From Leptospira sp. (lineage in GTDB: Bacteria > Spirochaetota > Leptospiria > Leptospirales > Leptospiraceae), in NCBI GenBank assembly GCA_016742255.1, contig JACVCB010000019.1, forward strand, positions 14,001-78,000: a DNA stretch of 64,000 bases, in the 5' to 3' direction. The notes beneath the pieces are model-generated. The model was given only the letters and a program-made list of their open reading frames with translations, searched no databases and was not told the origin of the DNA. Made by a program: the position numbers and the translations under genes. Of the stretch, positions 57,356-64,000 are shown piece by piece (position 1 is the stretch's first letter; each line of letters begins with the position of its first letter).

Positions 57356-58066
57356 ATGTCCCAAGAGATTTCTCTCAGTCCAGATTTTTGTCGAACTGTG
57401 GATCAGGCTGTAGAGGCAGGGAAAAAAATTTCCATGATCACCTATGTGATGGGAGACATAGGTGAGGCAAAACTCAAATACATTTTGTTACGAATTTTGC
57501 GTTCCCTGGATCGTGAAGACCTGATGGAACTCTTCTACACAGCTGCAAAAGAATTAATTGTCAATTCTACGAAAGCAGCAATCAAACGAATCATTTTCGA
57601 AGAACTCCAACTCAATATCCAAAAATTAGAGGATTATGAAGAAGGAATGAAACTCTTCAAATCAAGTTTGAATGAACGCAAATTTCCCACTTATAAACAA
57701 AAAATGAGAGAATCGGGACATTTTGTTAAAATCACTTGTATTTACAAAAAAGACAAAATAGATTTAGAAATTCGAAATAATTTTCCTTTATTGCCAATTG
57801 AAGCAGAAAGGGTAAAAGAAAAGTTTATCAATGCTAAAAAGTATGATAATCTATTCGAGTTCTTTATGGAACATGGTGATAGTACAGAAGGAGCTGGAAT
57901 GGGAATCACAATGGTAGAAATATTATTGTCTCAATCTGGATTTGATCGTCGTTTATTTTCAATATACTCATCAGAAAGGAAAAAGGAAACAGTAGCGCGT
58001 GTCGAAGTTCCATTACATGAAATACCAAAATCAAATGGAATGATCGAACAACTGTTTGTAGAATAA
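57356..58066 (+). CDS. GHKL-ATPase-like protein (histidine-kinase or anti-sigma type fold)
   Basis: 236 residues. The N-box appears as FYTAAKELIVNSTKAAIKR and the G-box as DSTEGAGMGITMVEILL, separated by IDLEIRNNFPLL, which corresponds to the D-box strand but without the usual DNG. This is the layout of GHKL ATPases, yet there is no phospho-acceptor histidine domain. It may bind ATP and control a partner. Its stop overlaps the next start (TAATG), pointing to a functional pair with the tail-anchored protein. Confidence 0.62.
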   Translation: MSQEISLSPDFCRTVDQAVEAGKKISMITYVMGDIGEAKLKYILLRILRSLDREDLMELFYTAAKELIVNSTKAAIKRIIFEELQLNIQKLEDYEEGMKLFKSSLNERKFPTYKQKMRESGHFVKITCIYKKDKIDLEIRNNFPLLPIEAERVKEKFINAKKYDNLFEFFMEHGDSTEGAGMGITMVEILLSQSGFDRRLFSIYSSERKKETVARVEVPLHEIPKSNGMIEQLFVE

Positions 58067-59223
58067 TGTCAGAATTAAGTACAAAAGCAGACCAATTAAA
58101 AAGACAAGCAGACCTTCTCGGATTAACTAGAGAGGCTGTGTTTACTGATGAACAAGCCAAAGAAGTTCTACAAGGAAAAATCACCGATGGTTACTTGGTT
58201 AAAGTAAAAATTGATTTGGACAGTTTGAACGGAATGGTTCTCATTTTAGTTTCCTCCATACGTAAACACATTATGGAACTTTATGCAGTTGTGGGAATGT
58301 CTCCCACCTTCCGTCGGATTCGAACGTTTGCGGATCACGTACAAATTTCAACAGACTTAGGTGACATTGGTAAAACAGGTGGTTATGATCCTGCCATCTC
58401 TGAAAATATTGGTCGTGCTGTTCACCGAGCATTCACCAAAGAGAAGTTAGAGGAACTCCTTCCCCTTTGGCAAAAGAAGGATCCTTCTCATATCACAGAA
58501 CTTTTAGAAAATCCAATTCTTATGGCAACCAAGGGAAGGAATATCAAACTACAAGCTGAAGTAGATAAAATTTCGACGGCAAAGTTTCGATATGAAAATC
58601 CAATGAAAGGGGTCATACTTCCCATTCCAAAACCAGAAGACGAGGCACCAGCCGCACAAGATGCTTCTGTTCCTTCTGTTTCCACCGAACTTCCAAAAGG
58701 TGAAGGTTCTGCTTTGGATCGACAAATTGCACAATTTCGTGTCGCTTTTCCAAAAGAACTCAATATGAAAACGGTTATCTCTCCTATCAATGGAGTTGAG
58801 TTTGATAACTTAATGGAAGGTATGGAAATTTTATTTCGAGTTCCAACGGAAACACCAGAAGGACTCACAAATGCACAAATATTGGGTCTCATTGACGAAG
58901 AAGGTAAAATCAAAAAGGAACCTGTTGTAGGCAAATTCCTTGGGATTGCGAGTAACAAAACCGAATACCATATTTTTGCTGAAGGACCGAATCAGTATTT
59001 ATTCCATTCGATTGAAGAACATCCAGTAAAGGTAGCTATTCCTAAACCTGCATCCATTGCTGGAACGGGAAACAAAACGGGAGCCGGCCAAACCCAAAAG
59101 AAAAAAGTAGGGAATGCACAACAAGATACAAAATCTTCAGGTGCCAACTTATTTATGTTAATGGGTGCATTCATCACAATCGTACTCATTGGAGTTTTGA
59201 TTTTTGTGATGGTGATTTTGTAA
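58066..59223 (+). CDS. Tail-anchored membrane protein of unknown function
   Basis: 385 residues. The N-terminal 180 residues are soluble; a Pro/Ala-rich linker (about 186-215) leads to a second soluble domain; a Gly/Thr/Lys-rich stretch comes before the C-terminal helix (LFMLMGAFITIVLIGVLIFVMVIL), the last residues of the protein. It would face the cytoplasm and be inserted after translation. Nothing in it is recognised. It is coupled to the GHKL-like gene and convergent with leuS. Confidence 0.6.
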   Translation: MSELSTKADQLKRQADLLGLTREAVFTDEQAKEVLQGKITDGYLVKVKIDLDSLNGMVLILVSSIRKHIMELYAVVGMSPTFRRIRTFADHVQISTDLGDIGKTGGYDPAISENIGRAVHRAFTKEKLEELLPLWQKKDPSHITELLENPILMATKGRNIKLQAEVDKISTAKFRYENPMKGVILPIPKPEDEAPAAQDASVPSVSTELPKGEGSALDRQIAQFRVAFPKELNMKTVISPINGVEFDNLMEGMEILFRVPTETPEGLTNAQILGLIDEEGKIKKEPVVGKFLGIASNKTEYHIFAEGPNQYLFHSIEEHPVKVAIPKPASIAGTGNKTGAGQTQKKKVGNAQQDTKSSGANLFMLMGAFITIVLIGVLIFVMVIL

Positions 59224-59229
59224 AATCAA

Positions 59230-61833
59230 TTAACCAGCAACTACAATGTTAACGAGTTTACCTTTGACATAAATTTCTTTTTTGATTTCTTTTCCGACCC
59301 AGAAAGGTTTTGCCTTTTCCACTTCTTTTGCAAGGGATAAGGCTTCCTTTTCTTCAATTTCTCTAGGTGCTAAAAATTCCCCACGCATTTTGCCATTTAC
59401 TTGGACAACAATCGTGATATTGGCATCTACTAAATACTTCTCATCCCATTTTGGATACGGATGGTAAGCAAGTGATTCTTTGTGTCCTAGTTTGGCCCAT
59501 AGTTCTTCCGCTAGGTGGGGTGCAAAAGGAGATAATGCCAAAACAAAAGGTTCTAATACTTTTTTAGGTTTTCTTGGATTACTTGTGAACTCATTGATGA
59601 AGATCATCATTTGGGATACAGCAGTGTTAAATGAAAAACCATCGATATCGTCTTTTACTTTTTTAATCGTGCGGTGAAGTGTTTTGAGTTCTGCTTCATT
59701 TGGTTCGATATCTTCTACAAAAAATGATTCATTTTCCCCTGAGTGAAAGAGTCGCCATACACGATTCAAAAATCGGAAAACACCATCGACTCCATTTTTA
59801 CTCCAAGGTTTGGACATCTCAAATGGGCCCATAAACATTTCAAAGAGTCGTAGAGTATCAGCACCGTATTCAGAAACTACATCGTCTGGATTGACTACGT
59901 TTCCTCGTGATTTGGACATTTTGCCTTTGTCCTCTCCGAGGATCAGACCTTGGTGGACTAATTTTTTAAATGGTTCTGGTGTGGACACATGTCCCAAATC
60001 AAAAAGGATTTTATGCCAAAATCTTGAGTATAACAAGTGTAGTACGGCATGTTCTGCTCCACCCACATACACTTCCACTGGCATCCACATCTTTTCAAGC
60101 GTTGGATCAATGAGTTTGTCATTATTTCTTGGATCGATATAACGAAGGTAATAATAACAGGAACCTGCCCACTGTGGCATTGTATTGGTTTCTCGTTTGC
60201 CGATTTCACCTGTGACTGGGTCTTTGTACACAAGCCAATCTTTTGCAAGGGCAAGAGGAGATTCCCCTGTTCCGGAAGGTTTGAACTCTTCTAGGTCTGG
60301 TAATACTAATGGTAATTCTGAATCCGATAATGCCTTTGGTGTTCCATCTTCAAAATGGACAAGAGGGATGGGTTCTCCCCAATACCTTTGTCTTGCAAAA
60401 AGCCAATCTCTCAGTTTGAATTGGATTTTTTTACGACCTACCGATTTTTTTTCTGCCCAAACGACCATGGTTTGGAACGCATCTTTGTAAGACTTTCCGT
60501 CTAACTGCACTTCTGCGGAAGAAGAATTAATACAAACTGAATCTTTGGAATCAAACGCAAGGTTTGGTTCCATTTTTCCATCAATCACTTGTTTGATGGG
60601 AAGTTGAAACTTCACAGCAAAGTCATAGTCTCTTTGGTCGTGAGCTGGTACCGCCATTATGGCACCTGTTCCGTAAGAGATTAATACATAATCAGAGATG
60701 TAAATGGGAACGTTTACGGAAGGATCCGTTGGCAAACTAGCATAGGAACCAGTGAATACACCCGTTTTGTCTTTATTCAGTTCGGTTCTTTCTAAATCAC
60801 TTTTTAAGGAACAATCTTTTTGGTAGGTTTCTACCGCTTTTTTCTGTTCTGCAGTTGTGAGTTCTGCGACCAGTGGGTGTTCGGGCGCAAGAACCAGATA
60901 AGTCGCACCAAAAATGGTATCAGGGCGAGTTGTATACACCGTGATGTCTTTGTTTAATGCAGGAACGTGAAAGTTGAGTTCCAAGCCTTCCGACTTTCCA
61001 ATCCAGTTCCTTTGCATTTCGAGAGTGGATGGTGGCCATTCACAGAGAGAAAGATCGTTTAATAATCGTTCGGCGTAGGAAGTGATGCGCATCATGTATT
61101 GGCGCATAGGTTTTCTTTCGACTGTATACCCTTTGGAAGTCCATTCTTCCACTTCTTCATTGGCAAGAACGGTTCCCAATGCCTCACACCAATTCACAGG
61201 GATATAGGCTTCATACACCAATCGGAAATGGGACAAAATGTCCTCTTTTTCTTTCCGTGATTTGGATTTCCATTCAGAACCTGTAAATTGGATTCCTTTG
61301 GGAAGTTCTATCCCCTCAAAAAACTGAGAACCTTCGGTTTCAAAGGTTTTGATAAGGGAATCGATGGGTACAGCTTTGTTTTGTTTCCTGTCAAAAAAGG
61401 AATTGTAGATCTGTAAAAAAATCCATTGGGTCCAACGGTAATAATCGGGGTGAGTGGTGGAAATTTCCCTTTCCCAGTCATAGGAAAGACCAAGGCTTTT
61501 AATCTGGCGACGGAAGGTATTGATGTTATTTTTTGTCGTGGTACGTGGGTGAATGCCCGTTGTCATCGCATATCGTTCTGCAGGCAGTCCAAATGCGTCC
61601 CAACCCATGGGGTGCAAAACCTCGTATCCTTCCATACGTTTGAGTCTTGAGATGATGTCAGTCGCTGTGTATCCTTCTGGGTGGCCTACGTGAAGGCCTG
61701 CACCACTTGGGTAAGGAAACATGTCTAAACAATAGTATTTAGGTTTGGAAGAGTGTGCGTTTGTGCGAAAGGTCTGGTGGTCGTCCCAGTATTTTTGCCA
61801 TTTTTGTTCAATATCTTGGAATGGATAATTCAT
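59230..61833 (-). CDS. leuS: Leucyl-tRNA synthetase
   Basis: 867 residues. Class I motifs [20 protein letters not shown] (HIGH form) and [19 protein letters not shown] (KMSKS) are intact; editing domain marks [12 protein letters not shown] and the leucine-specific insert are present. It charges tRNA-Leu. No ribosome-binding site is seen before ATG 61833; the leader shared with the zinc-ribbon gene folds into a hairpin instead. Confidence 0.97.
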   Translation of the reverse strand: MNYPFQDIEQKWQKYWDDHQTFRTNAHSSKPKYYCLDMFPYPSGAGLHVGHPEGYTATDIISRLKRMEGYEVLHPMGWDAFGLPAERYAMTTGIHPRTTTKNNINTFRRQIKSLGLSYDWEREISTTHPDYYRWTQWIFLQIYNSFFDRKQNKAVPIDSLIKTFETEGSQFFEGIELPKGIQFTGSEWKSKSRKEKEDILSHFRLVYEAYIPVNWCEALGTVLANEEVEEWTSKGYTVERKPMRQYMMRITSYAERLLNDLSLCEWPPSTLEMQRNWIGKSEGLELNFHVPALNKDITVYTTRPDTIFGATYLVLAPEHPLVAELTTAEQKKAVETYQKDCSLKSDLERTELNKDKTGVFTGSYASLPTDPSVNVPIYISDYVLISYGTGAIMAVPAHDQRDYDFAVKFQLPIKQVIDGKMEPNLAFDSKDSVCINSSSAEVQLDGKSYKDAFQTMVVWAEKKSVGRKKIQFKLRDWLFARQRYWGEPIPLVHFEDGTPKALSDSELPLVLPDLEEFKPSGTGESPLALAKDWLVYKDPVTGEIGKRETNTMPQWAGSCYYYLRYIDPRNNDKLIDPTLEKMWMPVEVYVGGAEHAVLHLLYSRFWHKILFDLGHVSTPEPFKKLVHQGLILGEDKGKMSKSRGNVVNPDDVVSEYGADTLRLFEMFMGPFEMSKPWSKNGVDGVFRFLNRVWRLFHSGENESFFVEDIEPNEAELKTLHRTIKKVKDDIDGFSFNTAVSQMMIFINEFTSNPRKPKKVLEPFVLALSPFAPHLAEELWAKLGHKESLAYHPYPKWDEKYLVDANITIVVQVNGKMRGEFLAPREIEEKEALSLAKEVEKAKPFWVGKEIKKEIYVKGKLVNIVVAG

Positions 61834-61844
61834 CGACTAACGTA

Positions 61845-61872
61845 GAGAAAGTGTAGTTAATTCTACTTTCTC
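61845..61872 (-). other. Hairpin between zinc-ribbon gene and leuS
   Basis: Inverted repeat GAGAAAG-(TG)-TAG ... CTA-CTTTCTC with a six-base loop, 12 bases upstream of leuS and covering the stop codon of the small gene. There is no U-run, so it is not a standard terminator. It could affect leuS translation or mark a processing site. Confidence 0.4.
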
Positions 61873-62087
61873 ACGGAGTCGATGATTTTTACAAGCTTTT
61901 TGAAACTCTTGGACAAACAAACTTTGCAGAGATTGTATTGATAAAGGGTAGTGACGGAGCCACATTCCGCACAAGGTTTAACATTATTGATTTTCACATT
62001 CATAAAGTCTGCAGTATTTATCTTTGTATTGCATTCGAGCATTCTATATTTACCTGTATGAGTCCGCTTATCGACAGTGCTGTTCAT
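61863..62087 (-). CDS. Small zinc-ribbon protein (74 aa)
   Basis: 74 residues. Four cysteines in PCAECGSVTTLYQYNLCKVCL form a CxxC...CxxC zinc ribbon near residues 38-57, followed by a basic helix. Start at ATG 62087, with GGGAAG directly before; Met16 and Met29 are alternatives that keep the ribbon. It lies upstream of leuS in the same direction and may share its transcript. Role unknown. Confidence 0.6.
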   Translation of the reverse strand: MNSTVDKRTHTGKYRMLECNTKINTADFMNVKINNVKPCAECGSVTTLYQYNLCKVCLSKSFKKLVKIIDSVRK

Positions 62088-62388
62088 AACTTCCCAAAAA
62101 TCCCCAAAAAACGGGAGAGGGGAAACACTACGATGAAGTTACTTTATATGAAACCCACCCTTTGGGGTCAAAAAAAATTAGGATGTACACACAAAAAGAT
62201 AAGGAATTTTTTCTAAGTTTTTTTTTGCCGAGGTGCAATAGAGTTGGAACGAAAATGAGAATTGAAAAAAAGATAACTGTTATAAAAAAAATTGAAAAAT
62301 CGTTGTTAGGTGGCATTTTATTGAATAAATGCCCGATATTAGTCATGCGTTATGTGTTAGATGGTAATTGGTTTGGGGGAAAAACCTA
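62088..62388. other. Intergenic region between zinc-ribbon gene and ABC transporter genes
   Basis: A+T-rich, divergent intergenic stretch of 301 bases. It must hold promoters for both sides. I see a GGCATTT inverted repeat (listed separately) and homopolymer A and T runs, but no convincing gene, tRNA or riboswitch; the short open frames here lack ribosome-binding sites and family features. Confidence 0.5.
62312..62333. repeat. Inverted repeat upstream of the ABC transporter gene
   Basis: GGCATTT, eight-base centre, AAATGCC, 55 bases before the GTG start of the ATPase gene. Size and place would suit a dimeric regulator, or a small RNA hairpin. No known box is matched. Confidence 0.4.
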
Positions 62389-63177
62389 GTGTTAGAATTT
62401 AAAAATGTGTTCAAATCATTTCACAACGAAGAAGAAACGATTGATGTGTTGAAAAATATTTCATTTCGTATGGAAACTGGTGAATTTGTAGCGATTATCG
62501 GCCCTTCTGGATCAGGTAAATCCACTCTTCTTGGTGTTGCAGCAGGCCTTGATAAACCTGATACAGGGATCGTTTCACTCGATGGAATTGATCTCACCAA
62601 ACAAAATGAATCAAAACTTGCAGATATACGTGTCGATCAAATTGGATTTATCTTTCAAAACTTCCAATTATTGCCAGGACTCAATGCAATTGAAAATGTT
62701 GGGATCCCATTGTACTTAAAATCATCACTTTCAGAGAAAGAGATCTTAAAAAAAGCAGAGACCATTTTGGAATCTGTGTCTATGTCTCACCGTGCAACAC
62801 ATTTCCCAAAACAGCTGTCAGGTGGAGAAGAGCAAAGGATTGCCATTGCTCGAAGTTTTGTGAATGATCCGAAGATTATTTTTGCAGATGAACCAACTGC
62901 AAACCTAGATTATAAAAATAGCAAAACGATATTAGACCTATTATTGTATAGGAACAAAAAACAAGGAACAACTCTTGTTGTGGTCACACATGATCCGGAT
63001 GTGGCAAAACTAGCAGACAGGGTGCTCGAGATGAAAGATGGAGAGATCATCTCGGATTCGAAGAACAAAAAATCGTCGGTCAATCGAAAAAATTCTTCTA
63101 AGTCCAATTCCTCTTCTCTGAAAAGAGCCACCAAACAGAAACAAACGACAAAACAAACAAAGAAGGTGAGTCGATGA
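62389..63177 (+). CDS. ABC transporter ATPase of LolD/YbbA type
   Basis: 262 residues from GTG 62389, with GGGGGA upstream; TTG 62368 is an alternative. All ATPase motifs are intact: GPSGSGKST, QNFQLLPGLNAIENV, LSGGEEQRIAIARSF and FADEPTANLD, followed by VVVTHDP. These are marks of the LolD/MacB/YbbA group, which works with FtsX-type permeases to move lipoproteins or lipids out of the inner membrane. A Ser/Lys-rich C-terminal tail of about 45 residues (KNKKSSVNRKNSSKSNSSS onward) is unusual. The next gene overlaps by 4 bases. Confidence 0.9.
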   Translation: MLEFKNVFKSFHNEEETIDVLKNISFRMETGEFVAIIGPSGSGKSTLLGVAAGLDKPDTGIVSLDGIDLTKQNESKLADIRVDQIGFIFQNFQLLPGLNAIENVGIPLYLKSSLSEKEILKKAETILESVSMSHRATHFPKQLSGGEEQRIAIARSFVNDPKIIFADEPTANLDYKNSKTILDLLLYRNKKQGTTLVVVTHDPDVAKLADRVLEMKDGEIISDSKNKKSSVNRKNSSKSNSSSLKRATKQKQTTKQTKKVSR

Positions 63178-64000
63178 AGGCTTCCCTCTTTCGTTTTTAC
63201 TTAAAACGTGAGCTTTTTTCACGGTTTCGGTATTCTATCCTCATTGTTGTCTCTATCACACTCGGTGTGGGTTCTGTGATTGGCATCCATTCCTATAAGG
63301 ACAATACGGCCAATGCCATTAGGAAAGAGGCAAAATCCATTATGGGAGCCGATCTTGCTTTACAATCCCCCCAGGAAATCACTGAATCTGCTAAGGATTT
63401 ATTGAAAAATCGACTACCGGCAGGTGCCAAAACCAGTGCTTCGATCCAATTTTTATCCATGATCTCCAATGAATCTGGCTCTGAAAATTCTTTGAGTTTT
63501 ATCAAAGGGATAGAAACAGGTTATCCTTTTTATGGGGAAATGAAAACCGAACCTGAAAATGCGTATCGAAACTTAAAACCAAACCAAGTTCTCTTAGATC
63601 CTACACTAGTTGAAAACTTAAAACTGAAACTCGGTGATCGAGTTCGATTGGGTGATAGCCTTCTTGTCCTTTCTGGTATTGTGTTAAAAGAACCAGGTGC
63701 AGTTGGTTCCTTTGTGGGTTCGGCTCCTGGTTCTATCATTCGCAAAGACACTGCGATCCAAACAGGACTTGTGCAACGAGGCAGTCGCATTCGTTATACG
63801 ATCTATCTACAATTCCCAGAAACTACCGATACTTTGGATTGGAAGGATAAAGAGTTTGAGTCCTTTATCAAAGAAGACTTAACCATTTATCACAATACAG
63901 AAGTCAATTCTGGGTCCCAACAGTTCATCAAAAACACATTTGATTATATGGCTCTTCTTGCTCTTGCCGGATTTTTTCTCGGAGCCATATCAGTGTATAC
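63174..64000 (+). CDS. ABC transporter permease, FtsX/YbbP type (N-terminal part)
   Basis: Starts at ATG 63174 inside the ATPase stop (ATGA) and is open to the end of the window, 275 codons seen. The start has KASLFRFYLKRELFSRFRYSILIVVSITLGVGSVIGIHSY, the first helix of the family, then KEAKSIMGADLAL, a long periplasmic domain (PNQVLLDPTLVENLKLKLGDRVRLG) and a second helix beginning at the edge (ALLALAGFFLGAIS). With the ATPase it forms a type VII ABC system of YbbAP kind. The rest lies outside the window. Confidence 0.87.
   Translation, partial: MKASLFRFYLKRELFSRFRYSILIVVSITLGVGSVIGIHSYKDNTANAIRKEAKSIMGADLALQSPQEITESAKDLLKNRLPAGAKTSASIQFLSMISNESGSENSLSFIKGIETGYPFYGEMKTEPENAYRNLKPNQVLLDPTLVENLKLKLGDRVRLGDSLLVLSGIVLKEPGAVGSFVGSAPGSIIRKDTAIQTGLVQRGSRIRYTIYLQFPETTDTLDWKDKEFESFIKEDLTIYHNTEVNSGSQQFIKNTFDYMALLALAGFFLGAISVY

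Noticed and set aside
62162..62389. Small plus-strand frame of 75 codons before the ABC genes
   Set aside because: Low-complexity Lys/Ile/Phe product in an A+T-rich spacer, no ribosome-binding site, runs into the true GTG start.
1..64000. CRISPR arrays, insertion sequences, prophage genes, rRNA
   Set aside because: No regularly spaced repeats, transposase or phage motifs, or rRNA sequence were seen on reading both strands.

Overview
The window is a dense, single-contig stretch of a spirochaete chromosome, most probably Leptospira, and by base composition (A+T-rich, but clearly less so than the pathogens) more like the saprophytic L. biflexa group. This is inference from gene content: short spirochaetal lipoprotein signal peptides, a DUF115/Maf-like protein, a one-domain GlmU, an RF2 gene without frameshift and the protein families seen. 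I see no insertion sequence, prophage, CRISPR array or rRNA. One tRNA gene (tRNA-Gln, UUG) is present.

Layout. 1-2 kb: tail of a DUF1003 membrane protein and a CPA2 cation/proton antiporter. 2-7.1 kb (minus): a three-gene export operon, ABC protein then HlyD-like adaptor then TolC-like channel; the ABC protein has lost every ATP-hydrolysis motif. 7.2-10.3 kb: small accessory genes (YceI, DUF1801, an AAC(3)-I-like acetyltransferase, a lipoprotein, and an ArsR/SRPBCC pair with a perfect palindromic operator inside its own promoter). 10.4-17.4 kb: NAD-dependent DNA ligase and an M23 peptidase (minus), a SanA-like gene and a polytopic membrane protein, a probable b-type cytochrome with a second YceI protein (plus), and a J-domain protein (minus). 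17.5-26.9 kb: AidB-like acyl-CoA dehydrogenase, an AEC carrier-EamA-DUF4442 operon, a GpsA-PlsB fusion protein (minus), a DASS transporter and two lipoproteins.

26.9-35.7 kb is one long minus-strand unit of core genes: a 47-aa small protein, a malonyltransferase-like protein, a WYL regulator, ispE, tRNA-Gln, glmU (uridyltransferase domain only), prs, rplY, pth, ftsH and an EVE-domain gene. 35.8-42.9 kb: sodium:solute symporter and a PilZ-like protein (plus), then minus-strand M23 lipoprotein, flavin monooxygenase, an A+T-rich polytopic protein, a thioredoxin pair and a 49-aa small protein. 42.9-51.6 kb (plus): valS, purD, an unknown gene, prfB, a GAF/AAA+/Fis regulator lacking the sigma-54 contact loop, and an inner-membrane OmpA-domain protein. 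51.6-55.9 kb (minus): lepB, ftsI and a DUF115/Maf-like gene. 56-59.2 kb (plus): thrC, a GHKL-ATPase-like protein and a tail-anchored partner. 59.2-62.1 kb (minus): a zinc-ribbon protein and leuS. 62.4 kb to the end: a LolD/YbbA-type ATPase and the start of its FtsX-type permease.

The most unusual items are the exporter with a catalytically dead nucleotide-binding domain, the degenerate enhancer-binding protein, and the fusion of the first two enzymes of phospholipid synthesis. Motifs quoted were read directly from translations; family names rest on recognition and were not checked by any search.
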